A stretch of DNA of 5,522 bases, from the NCBI GenBank assembly GCA_958420145.1, contig CATZIR010000050.1, positions 1 to 5,522 on the forward strand, read 5' to 3'. Source of the DNA: an uncultured Eubacteriales bacterium. Its GTDB lineage: Bacteria; Bacillota; Clostridia; Christensenellales; UBA1242. The notes beneath the pieces were generated by a model. The model was given only the letters and a program-made list of their open reading frames with translations. It did no database searches and had not been told where the DNA came from. The translations under genes were made by a program, and so were the position numbers. Of this stretch, positions 1-5,522 are shown piece by piece (within the stretch, counting starts at the first letter, position 1; each line of letters starts with the position of its first letter).

Positions 1-1256
1 GTGCGTATCAACTTGCAAAAAGGGGAATAAAGGTTAGACTATTTGAACAAAAACCAGTCAAATTTTCCGACGCTCACTCGTCACCAAATTTTGCAGAAAT
101 AGTATGTTCTAACTCGCTAAAAAGTAACGAACTAACCAATGCTTGTGGACTACTCAAACAAGAAATGCGTTTGCTTGATAGTTTGATAATAACTACTGCC
201 GATAGTTGTGCCGTTCCAGCAGGGGCGTCACTTTCGGTAGATAGGGAGCAGTTTTCTAGTATAATTACAAAAGAAATTAGAAATAATCAAAACATAGAAG
301 TTGTTAACGAATGTGTGGAAAACATTGATGAAAACGAACTAACGGTTATTGCAACTGGACCACTAACAGATAGTAAATTAGCAGACAACCTAGCAAAACT
401 TGTGGGAGAGAAAAGTCTATACTTTTTTGACGCTGCTTCGCCAATCGTAACGCTTAGTTCTCTTGATAAGTCAAGATATTTTATCGGCAATAGATACGCT
501 AAGAGCGAAGAAAACGGTGGCGACTATGTCAACTGCACAATGACTAAAGACGAATATGACATATTTTATAACGAACTTATTAACGCTAAAACTGTGGAGC
601 TAAAAGATTTTGAAAACAAAAAAGTTTTTGAAAGTTGTATGCCTGTCGAAGTTATGGCAAAGCGTGGCTACAAAACACTACTTTTTGGAATGCTAAAACC
701 AGTTGGACTATACGACAAAGAACACGATATGAAGCCATACGCTGTTTTGCAATTAAGAAAAGAGAGTTTGTTCAATGACCTATACAACTTGGTAGGATTT
801 CAAACAAACCTTACTTTTGGAGAGCAAAAGCGAGTATTTTCACTCATTCCAGCGCTAAAAAATGCTGAGTTTGTCAAGTATGGTGTTATGCACAAAAACA
901 CATACATTAATGCACCAAAAGTGATTAACGATTTATATCAACTAAAATCTCATCAAAACATATATATGGCAGGGCAGTTGTCGGGAGTGGAAGGCTATGT
1001 GGAGAGTTCGGCTAGTGGCTTGCAGGTAGCACTCAATATCTATCAAATTCTAAACGGCAAAGAACCTATAAAACTGTCAAGCAAAACTTCTATGGGGTCG
1101 CTAATTAACTACATTTCACACTCAAGCCCTGAAAATTTTCAACCAATGAACGCCAACTGGGGAATTATCGAAAAAAAAGATAATAAAATGCAAAAAATAG
1201 ATTTAGCAAGCATTGCCCTAGAAGAAGTTAAAGAGTATGCGAAAAAATTGTCATAA
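1..1256 (+). CDS. trmFO: TrmFO, folate/FAD-dependent tRNA (uracil-54-C5)-methyltransferase, 5'-truncated by the window edge
   Basis: The enzyme makes m5U54 (ribothymidine) in the T-loop of tRNA, using methylenetetrahydrofolate as carbon donor and FADH2 as reductant; it is cytosolic. The frame is open from base 3 and gives 417 visible residues before TAA. ATG 165 is internal, because the 54 codons before it encode conserved family sequence (LAKRGIKVRLFEQKPVK, then EIVCSNSL). From my memory of Bacillus subtilis TrmFO, visible residue 1 matches residue 19. About 18 residues, including the N-terminal GxGxxG FAD motif, are therefore off-window. The Cys of VCSNSL (visible residue 35) matches catalytic Cys53, and the Cys of FESCMPVEVMA (visible 212) matches the second conserved cysteine near 226. 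GQLSGVEGYVES (324-335) and FQPMNANWG belong to the C-terminal FAD-binding part. Nothing looks broken. In Bacillus the gene precedes xerC-hslV-hslU-codY; here hslV follows directly. Family assignment is very secure. Confidence 0.97.
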   Translation, partial: AYQLAKRGIKVRLFEQKPVKFSDAHSSPNFAEIVCSNSLKSNELTNACGLLKQEMRLLDSLIITTADSCAVPAGASLSVDREQFSSIITKEIRNNQNIEVVNECVENIDENELTVIATGPLTDSKLADNLAKLVGEKSLYFFDAASPIVTLSSLDKSRYFIGNRYAKSEENGGDYVNCTMTKDEYDIFYNELINAKTVELKDFENKKVFESCMPVEVMAKRGYKTLLFGMLKPVGLYDKEHDMKPYAVLQLRKESLFNDLYNLVGFQTNLTFGEQKRVFSLIPALKNAEFVKYGVMHKNTYINAPKVINDLYQLKSHQNIYMAGQLSGVEGYVESSASGLQVALNIYQILNGKEPIKLSSKTSMGSLINYISHSSPENFQPMNANWGIIEKKDNKMQKIDLASIALEEVKEYAKKLS

Positions 1257-1265
1257 AATAAAAAA

Positions 1266-1292
1266 TTAGCACTCAAAGTGTTAAAGTGCTAA
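1266..1292. promoter_or_regulatory. CIRCE-like operator (HrcA repressor binding site) upstream of hslVU
   Basis: The left arm TTAGCACTC (1266-1274), a 9-base spacer and the right arm AAGTGCTAA (1284-1292) match the CIRCE consensus TTAGCACTC-N9-GAGTGCTAA at 17 of 18 arm positions; the only difference is A for G at 1284. The inner 8 bp of each arm are perfectly complementary. HrcA binds CIRCE and represses class I heat-shock genes, usually groESL and hrcA-grpE-dnaK. Here the site lies 10 bases after the trmFO stop and 7 bases before the -35 hexamer of the promoter for hslV-hslU, so the inferred target is hslVU and anything cotranscribed. An upstream placement is less usual than a site at or downstream of the transcription start. 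The motif match is direct observation; HrcA binding is inferred. Confidence 0.85.
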
Positions 1293-1299
1293 AAAATAG

Positions 1300-1327
1300 T
1301 AGACAAAAATTTTTAGTATGCTATAAT
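1300..1327 (+). promoter_or_regulatory. Sigma-A-type promoter for hslV-hslU
   Basis: The -35 hexamer TAGACA (1300-1305) matches TTGACA at five of six positions. A 16-base spacer follows, then a perfect TATAAT (1322-1327) preceded by TG at 1319-1320, which makes an extended -10. Transcription should start near 1333-1335, giving a leader of only about 17 bases with the ribosome binding site AAAGGAG (1338-1344). It is the only convincing promoter in the window and lies in the only sizeable gap between genes. The CIRCE-like repeat sits immediately upstream. Predicted from sequence only. Confidence 0.75.
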
Positions 1328-1335
1328 ATTAGCAT
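1318..1335. repeat. Short inverted repeat overlapping the -10 box and predicted start site
   Basis: ATGCTA (1318-1323) and TAGCAT (1330-1335) are perfect inverted arms around a 6-base spacer. The arms enclose the TATAAT box and the predicted start site. The arms resemble CIRCE half-sites (TTAGCATT compared with TTAGCACT), but in outward-facing order. It could be a second operator or chance in AT-rich promoter DNA. The repeat is seen directly; a function is only a possibility. Confidence 0.35.
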
Positions 1336-1350
1336 TAAAAGGAGAAAACT

Positions 1351-1887
1351 ATGGAACAATTTAGGGGAACTACCATTTGTGCTGTAAAAAAAGACGGCGT
1401 AACAGCGATTGCTGGCGACGGTCAAGTCACAATGGGTCAAAGCGTTATTATGAAAAATAACGCAGTAAAAGTTAGAAGAATATATAACGACAAAGTTGTA
1501 ATCGGCTTTGCAGGTGGAGTAGCAGACGCTTTTTCACTTTCTAGTAGATTTGAAGAAATGCTAAACAAATTTTCAGGAAATTTGATGCGTAGTGCAGTAG
1601 AACTTGCTTTGCAATTTAGAACTGACGAAATTATGAGAAAACTTGAAGCACTTATGATTGTTGCCGACCACGACGACTTATTAGTTATTAGTGGAAATGG
1701 CGAAGTTTTGTCGCCAGAAAATGGCATTGTTGCTATTGGAAGTGGTGGAAACTATGCTTTGGCAGCAGCAAAAGCACTAAGCGAGAACACAAATCTTTCT
1801 GCAAGAGATATTGCCTACAAGGCTCTAAGAATTGCAGGGGACATCTGTATTTTTACAAACGACCACATAACAGTTGAGGAGGTTTAA
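1351..1887 (+). CDS. hslV: HslV (ClpQ), threonine peptidase subunit of the HslUV protease
   Basis: This is the proteolytic core of the two-component ATP-dependent protease HslUV (ClpYQ). The family forms a double hexameric ring that degrades substrates unfolded by HslU in the cytosol. The 178-residue length is normal. The nucleophile should be Thr7, exposed by removing a six-residue leader MEQFRG; TTI then aligns with the mature N-terminus of E. coli HslV. GDGQVT (22-27) carries Asp23, equivalent to Asp17, and Lys40 in VKVRR is equivalent to Lys33 of the proteasome-like active site. [20 protein letters not shown] and [16 protein letters not shown] are hallmark segments, and the protein ends in VEEV like many Gram-positive and Thermotoga homologues. 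The start is supported by AAAGGAG (1338-1344) six bases upstream. It is the first gene behind the CIRCE-controlled promoter and its last codons contain the ribosome binding site of hslU. Confidence 0.97.
   Translation: MEQFRGTTICAVKKDGVTAIAGDGQVTMGQSVIMKNNAVKVRRIYNDKVVIGFAGGVADAFSLSSRFEEMLNKFSGNLMRSAVELALQFRTDEIMRKLEALMIVADHDDLLVISGNGEVLSPENGIVAIGSGGNYALAAAKALSENTNLSARDIAYKALRIAGDICIFTNDHITVEEV
1876..1882 (+). promoter_or_regulatory. Ribosome binding site of hslU, inside the end of hslV
   Basis: GAGGAGG is a near-perfect Shine-Dalgarno sequence six bases before ATG 1889. It favours that ATG over an in-frame TTG at 1874, which lies upstream of this site and would add five residues not found at the start of HslU proteins. 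Because it lies in the last hslV codons, with the hslV stop one base before the hslU start, translation of the two subunits is probably coupled. Confidence 0.85.
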
Positions 1888-1888
1888 T

Positions 1889-3196
1889 ATGGACTTAACA
1901 CCAAAACAAATAGTAGCAGAACTTGATAAGTATATCATCGGTCAAAGCGAAGCAAAAAAAGCAGTTGCAGTGGCACTAAGAAATCGCTATAGAAGAAGCA
2001 AATTGCCACAAGAATTAATGGAAGAAATTACTCCAAAAAATATCATAATGAAAGGCCCTACTGGTGTAGGTAAAACTGAGATTGCAAGAAGACTTGCAAA
2101 ACTCGTTAAAGCACCTTTTGTAAAGGTCGAAGCCACCAAGTTTACAGAAGTAGGTTATGTTGGTAGAGATTGCGAAAGTATGATTAGAGATTTGGTAGAA
2201 GTTTCTGTCCAAATGGTAAAGAAAGAAAAACGTCAAGAAGTTGTTCAAAAAGCCGAAAAAGTGGCTTGCGAAAAAATTTTCAAAGAAATTTATTTACAAA
2301 AGAAGAACCCAGACGCTCAAGATGTAGACGCAGAGAAATCTCGTATTATGGCATCACTTATTAATGGCGAATACGACAACGACATCATCGAAATTGATGT
2401 GTTAGACGCTCCAAAAAATGTTGAAATGGTGGCAGGAATTGGGACAGATTTGAACATTGGTAGCATTTTTGAAGGAATATTCCCACAAAAGAAAAAACGC
2501 CGTAAAATAACAATAAAAGAAGCTAAACAATTAATCACTAGCGAAGAAAGTGACAAATTAATCGATAACGACAGCGTAAACAGCGAAGCCATTAAAAGAG
2601 CCGAAAACGAAGGTATTATCTTTATTGACGAAATCGACAAAATCGCAGCAAAAGGCAATTCTAGTAGCCAAGATGTGTCTAGGGAAGGCGTCCAAAGAGA
2701 TATTTTACCATTTGTTGAAGGCACAACCATTCAAACCAAATATGGAATGATAAAAACAGACTATATTTTGTTTATCGCAGCAGGTGCGTTCCATGTTGCA
2801 AAACTAGAAGATTTAATTCCAGAACTTCAAGGAAGATTTCCTATAATCGTAGAACTAAACAATCTTACTCATGACGATTTTTATAGAATATTGAAAGAGC
2901 CTAAAAACGCACTAATCAAACAATATAAGAGTTTGCTTAGCGTTGATAACATCGACCTAGAATTCAAGGACGATGCGCTAGAAGAAATCGCACTCATTGC
3001 AGAGCAAGAAAACGAAAATAGCGAAAATATTGGTGCAAGAAGATTGCATACAATCATGGAAAAAATCTTGCAAGAATTATCATTCGATGCTAGTGGCGAC
3101 TACCCAGAAACCAAAGTTGTTATAGACAAAGCCTATATCGATAGAGTATTGAATATAGAAACAAACAAGTATGATTTGAAAAAATATATTTTGTAA
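1889..3196 (+). CDS. hslU: HslU (ClpY), AAA+ ATPase unfoldase subunit of the HslUV protease
   Basis: HslU forms hexameric ATPase rings that bind, unfold and thread substrates into HslV. From ATG 1889 it has 435 residues, close to the 443 of E. coli. It opens with the family signature LTPKQIVAELDKYIIGQ. Walker A is GPTGVGKT (56-63), the substrate-gripping pore loop is GYVGRD (89-94) and Walker B is IIFIDE (243-248). The arginine finger is Arg316 in LQGRFP, and sensor 2 is GARRLHT (382-388). The stretch from about 105 to 235 is the HslU-specific I domain, rich in Lys and Glu, and separates HslU from ClpX, which instead carries an N-terminal zinc domain. The end, DLKKYIL, resembles the conserved C-terminal tail that inserts into HslV and activates it. 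All catalytic residues are intact. It starts one base after hslV, and hisS follows after 18 bases. Confidence 0.98.
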   Translation: MDLTPKQIVAELDKYIIGQSEAKKAVAVALRNRYRRSKLPQELMEEITPKNIIMKGPTGVGKTEIARRLAKLVKAPFVKVEATKFTEVGYVGRDCESMIRDLVEVSVQMVKKEKRQEVVQKAEKVACEKIFKEIYLQKKNPDAQDVDAEKSRIMASLINGEYDNDIIEIDVLDAPKNVEMVAGIGTDLNIGSIFEGIFPQKKKRRKITIKEAKQLITSEESDKLIDNDSVNSEAIKRAENEGIIFIDEIDKIAAKGNSSSQDVSREGVQRDILPFVEGTTIQTKYGMIKTDYILFIAAGAFHVAKLEDLIPELQGRFPIIVELNNLTHDDFYRILKEPKNALIKQYKSLLSVDNIDLEFKDDALEEIALIAEQENENSENIGARRLHTIMEKILQELSFDASGDYPETKVVIDKAYIDRVLNIETNKYDLKKYIL

Positions 3197-3214
3197 TAGT
3201 AAAAGGAAAAAATT

Positions 3215-4465
3215 ATGATAAAAGCACAGAGAGGAACAATCGACATTTTGCCTATTGAAAGTGGGAAATGGCAATTTTTAGAAAAAACAGCAAGAGAAGT
3301 TAGTAGATTGCACAATGTTAGCGAAATTCGCACTCCAATTTTTGAAGCAACCGAACTTTTTTCCCGTTCAAGTGGTGAAAGTAGTGATGTTGTAAACAAA
3401 GAAATGTATACTTTTGAAGATAAGGGACATAGAAGCATTACTCTTAGACCAGAAGGAACAGCAGGTGTGGTAAGGGCTTGCATTGAGCATGGACTTTTTG
3501 CTGATACTTTGCCACTCAAACTTTACTACATCGCACCAGTGTTTAGATATGAAAAACCACAGGCTGGCAGACTTAGAGAGTTTAGACAATATGGTGTTGA
3601 ACTTTTTGGCTCAAATTCTCCAAAAATGGTTGCCGAAGCGCTTGATATTGGCAAGGACTTTTTAACAAGACTTGGAATAAAAAATGTCAAGGCAAAAATA
3701 AACACTTTGGGCTGTGCAGATTGCAGAAATAAATATGTCGAAACACTAAAGGCATATTTTGCAAAAAACATAGATACAATGTGTGAAGATTGTAAGCGTA
3801 GACTAAATCAAAATCCACTAAGAATACTAGACTGCAAAGTAGAAGGTTGCAAAAAAATTACTGCAAATGCACCAAAAGTTTCTAGTGTACTTTGTGACGA
3901 CTGCAAAAACTATTTTGAGCAACTAAAAGATATGCTAAAACAAAAGAACATTGACTACGAAGTTGATGAAATGATTATTCGTGGACTAGATTACTACACA
4001 GGAGTTGTATTTGAACTTGTAACCGAAGATATCGAAGGCGCTAGTGCCGTTGTAGGTGGAGGTGGTCAATATAATAACTTGGTGGAAGAACTTGGTGGTC
4101 CAAGCGTGCCAGCAGTTGGTTTTGGCTTTGGTGTTGAAAGACTGCTTATGCTTTTAGACAAACAAGAACCAGAAAGAGTATATCAAGAGAGTTTAGATGT
4201 TTTGGTTGTTAGTATGTCTAGTAACTACGGCGACTTTGAACAAAACATCGTATCTAAACTAAGAGAAAATGGAATTTCGGTTGACTGTGACTATATGAAC
4301 AGAAGTTTTAGGGCAAACTTTAAGTATGCAAACAAACTTAATGCTAAATTTGTTTGTGTTATTGGCGAAGAAGAATATAATAGTAAAAAAGTTACTCTAA
4401 AAAATATGCAAACAGGCGAACAAAAAATGGTTGACCTAAATCAACTAGTTAGCGAAATTAAGTAA
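3215..4465 (+). CDS. hisS: Histidyl-tRNA synthetase (HisRS), class II
   Basis: HisRS charges tRNA-His with histidine through a histidyl-adenylate. The 416 residues are a normal bacterial length. The class II core is complete: motif 1 around EIRTPIFE, motif 2 with Arg111 (FRYEKPQAGRLREFRQ), the HisRS-specific RGLDYYTG loop beginning at Arg256 and binding histidine, and motif 3 FGFGVERLL (303-311) with Arg309. From about residue 325 onward is the anticodon-binding domain. The insertion domain contains four cysteine pairs (167/170, 190/193, 207/212, 227/230), a pattern I recall from other clostridial-type HisRS and which suggests metal binding. The start is supported by AAAGGA (3202-3207), seven bases before ATG. 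Only 18 bases separate it from hslU, so there is no room for a T-box leader and cotranscription with hslVU is likely. HisZ is unlikely because the RGLDYYTG loop and motifs are intact. Confidence 0.98.
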   Translation: MIKAQRGTIDILPIESGKWQFLEKTAREVSRLHNVSEIRTPIFEATELFSRSSGESSDVVNKEMYTFEDKGHRSITLRPEGTAGVVRACIEHGLFADTLPLKLYYIAPVFRYEKPQAGRLREFRQYGVELFGSNSPKMVAEALDIGKDFLTRLGIKNVKAKINTLGCADCRNKYVETLKAYFAKNIDTMCEDCKRRLNQNPLRILDCKVEGCKKITANAPKVSSVLCDDCKNYFEQLKDMLKQKNIDYEVDEMIIRGLDYYTGVVFELVTEDIEGASAVVGGGGQYNNLVEELGGPSVPAVGFGFGVERLLMLLDKQEPERVYQESLDVLVVSMSSNYGDFEQNIVSKLRENGISVDCDYMNRSFRANFKYANKLNAKFVCVIGEEEYNSKKVTLKNMQTGEQKMVDLNQLVSEIK

Positions 4466-4478
4466 CAAAGGAGAAAAT

Positions 4479-5153
4479 ATGGCTTGGACAGATAGAACTA
4501 AAATTTTGTTAGGCGAAGAAGGTTTGGAAAATCTCGATAAAGCCAAGGTGATAATCTTTGGCGTAGGTGGAGTAGGCGGTTATGTTACCGAAATGCTTGC
4601 GAGAACAGGCGTAGGCAACTTAACGCTTGTTGACTTCGATGTTGTTAGCGAAAGCAATCTAAACAGACAAATTATCGCTCTAAACTCAACTATTGGCGTG
4701 GAAAAAGTCGTTGTAATGCGTAATCGTATAAAAGACATCAACCCCAAATGCAATGTGGAGATTAAGATTGAAAAAGTTTTGCCAGAGAATATAGAAAGTT
4801 TTAACCTAACCAGTTACGACTATGTTATTGATTGCATAGATATGGTAAAGAGCAAAATTGCACTTATTGATTACTGTGCTAAGCACAACATAAGAATTGT
4901 TTCTAGCATGGGAGCAGGCAACAAGTTTGGAATTCCACACTTCAAGGTTTGCGACTTGTTTGAAACAAAATACGACGGACTTGCTAGAGTTCTAAGACGA
5001 GAACTAAAAAAGTTGGGCGTAGAAAAAAGCACTGTTGTTTGCACAGACGAGCAGTCTATTCCATCAACCACAGTTGGTAGCGTGGTATACTACCCAGCAA
5101 TGTGTGGCTGTGTTGTTGCTAGTTTTGTTGTTAATGAACTTTCAAAAAAATAA
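4479..5153 (+). CDS. tcdA: TcdA-like tRNA threonylcarbamoyladenosine dehydratase (ThiF/E1-like family)
   Basis: TcdA (CsdL/YgdL) uses ATP to dehydrate t6A at position 37 of ANN-decoding tRNAs into cyclic t6A. A Rossmann-type nucleotide site is seen at FGVGGVGGY (27-35), followed by Asp54, the NLNRQI segment with Arg63 (the adenylating arginine), Lys76 and the DCID motif with Asp121. SSMGAGNK (142-149) and RRELKKLGV are typical of TcdA rather than MoeB or ThiF. The paired CxxC zinc motifs of MoeB and ThiF are absent. At 224 residues it is shorter than E. coli TcdA (268), mostly in the C-terminal part, but the C-terminal hydrophobic helix (YYPAMCGCVVASFVVNEL) is present. AAAGGAG (4467-4473) lies five bases before ATG, and the gap to hisS is 13 bases. 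No csdA or csdE partner is in view. The family is secure; the exact substrate is inferred from the subfamily motifs. Confidence 0.9.
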   Translation: MAWTDRTKILLGEEGLENLDKAKVIIFGVGGVGGYVTEMLARTGVGNLTLVDFDVVSESNLNRQIIALNSTIGVEKVVVMRNRIKDINPKCNVEIKIEKVLPENIESFNLTSYDYVIDCIDMVKSKIALIDYCAKHNIRIVSSMGAGNKFGIPHFKVCDLFETKYDGLARVLRRELKKLGVEKSTVVCTDEQSIPSTTVGSVVYYPAMCGCVVASFVVNELSKK

Positions 5154-5195
5154 TTTTACAAAAATTACAAATAATAAAAACAAAAGGAGAAATAT

Positions 5196-5507
5196 ATGGA
5201 AATTATTCATTTTAATGAAGAAACATTTAGAGACACAGTTGCCACTAAAAAAACAATGCTTGTTGATTTCTACGCTACTTGGTGTGGTCCTTGTAGAATG
5301 TTATCGCCAATCCTAGACGAAATTAGACAAGAAGTTGGCGATGACGTTGTTATTGGCAAAGTAGATGTGGACGAATGTTTTGATGTTGCTAGAACATATG
5401 GCGTTATGAGTGTACCAACACTAATACTCTTTAAAAACGGAGAAGAAGAAAAACGCAGTATCGGACTTAAACCAAAACAAGCAATACTTGATATGATAAA
5501 CAAATAA
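5196..5507 (+). CDS. trxA: Thioredoxin
   Basis: This is a small cytosolic disulfide reductant, recycled in the family by thioredoxin reductase with NADPH, that serves ribonucleotide reductase, peroxiredoxins and oxidized proteins. At 103 residues it is a single thioredoxin fold with no signal peptide or membrane segment. The active site is WCGPC (29-33, Cys30 and Cys33). The buried Asp24 is in VDFYATWC, and cis-Pro74 is in SVPTLILFKNGE. The segment before the cis-proline reads GVMSVPT, with Met71 where many thioredoxins have Arg, and IGLKPK replaces the common VGAxPK; both are mild variations. The start is set by AAAGGAGA (5183-5190) before ATG. It follows tcdA by 42 bases with no clear promoter or terminator, so cotranscription is likely. 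The last four codons are tandemly duplicated downstream. Several thioredoxin paralogues usually exist per genome, so the symbol is less certain than the family. Confidence 0.94.
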   Translation: MEIIHFNEETFRDTVATKKTMLVDFYATWCGPCRMLSPILDEIRQEVGDDVVIGKVDVDECFDVARTYGVMSVPTLILFKNGEEEKRSIGLKPKQAILDMINK

Positions 5508-5522
5508 ATAAACAAATAAATA
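5496..5522 (+). repeat. 12-bp tandem repeat across the thioredoxin stop codon
   Basis: ATAAACAAATAA occurs at 5496-5507 and again, identically, at 5508-5519, followed by ATA, which may begin a third copy cut by the window edge. The first copy encodes the last residues Ile-Asn-Lys and the stop. Because the unit is four codons long, the second copy repeats Ile-Asn-Lys-stop in the same frame. It looks like a replication-slippage duplication; the total copy number is not visible. Confidence 0.85.

Noticed and set aside
1266..1296. The hairpin after trmFO as a rho-independent terminator
   Set aside because: On the + strand the stem is followed by A residues and not T residues. The T-run exists only on the - strand, where no gene would use it. 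The exact CIRCE arms and spacing explain the repeat better.
1257..1350. A CtsR operator controlling hslVU
   Set aside because: No tandem GGTCAAA-type heptads are present in the gap; the only heat-shock motif seen is CIRCE.
1874..1888. TTG at 1874 as the start of hslU
   Set aside because: It would overlap hslV, lies upstream of the GAGGAGG site and adds residues absent from the family. ATG 1889 has ideal spacing and begins with the conserved HslU N-terminus.
2317..2730. A 137-codon open frame on the - strand inside hslU, and other minus-strand frames in the window
   Set aside because: They lie opposite clearly conserved genes, show no family motifs and have no ribosome binding site. They are shadows of the real coding strand.
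3197..3214. A T-box or other leader controlling hisS
   Set aside because: Only 18 bases separate hslU and hisS, which is enough for a ribosome binding site but not for a structured leader.
5125..5176. A separate promoter for trxA (TTGTTG with AATAAT, or TTTACA with downstream AT-rich hexamers)
   Set aside because: The hexamers are weak or wrongly spaced, and such matches are expected by chance in this AT-rich gap.
5035..5316. A + strand frame bridging the end of tcdA and the start of trxA
   Set aside because: It overlaps two intact, recognisable genes in another frame, and its translation has no recognisable domain.

Overview
This window comes from an AT-rich bacterium. Gene content and signals point to a Firmicutes-type (low-GC Gram-positive) genome, probably an uncultured Clostridia-like lineage, but the genus cannot be named from sequence alone. 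The grounds are the folate/FAD-type TrmFO, the association of trmFO with hslV-hslU that is also seen in the Bacillus codY operon, strong AAAGGAG/GAGGAGG ribosome binding sites, a CIRCE-type heat-shock operator and a cysteine-rich HisRS insertion domain. UGA is not needed as a sense codon, and all six visible genes end in TAA.

Layout. All genes lie on the + strand. 1-1256 is trmFO, cut by the left window edge with about 18 codons missing; the first in-frame ATG, at 165, is internal. 1257-1350 is the only real regulatory gap. It holds a CIRCE-like inverted repeat (1266-1292), a good sigma-A-type promoter (1300-1327) and a second small inverted repeat over the -10 box. Then follow hslV (1351-1887), hslU (1889-3196), hisS (3215-4465), tcdA (4479-5153) and a thioredoxin gene (5196-5507), separated by only 1, 18, 13 and 42 bases. 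I see no terminator between them. The window ends just after the thioredoxin stop codon, in a 12-bp tandem repeat that duplicates the last four codons including the stop.

How the genes fit together. hslV and hslU encode the protease core and the ATPase unfoldase of one ATP-dependent heat-shock protease. The CIRCE element suggests control by the HrcA repressor. trmFO (m5U54), tcdA (cyclic t6A37) and hisS (histidyl-tRNA) all act on tRNA, and thioredoxin is the general disulfide reductant. If transcription from the CIRCE promoter reads through, heat shock would co-induce a protease, an aminoacyl-tRNA synthetase, a tRNA-modifying enzyme and a redox protein; this is an inference. Every gene belongs to a well-known family and I see no undescribed multi-gene system. 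The most unusual points are the regulation of hslVU by a CIRCE-like site and the gene order.
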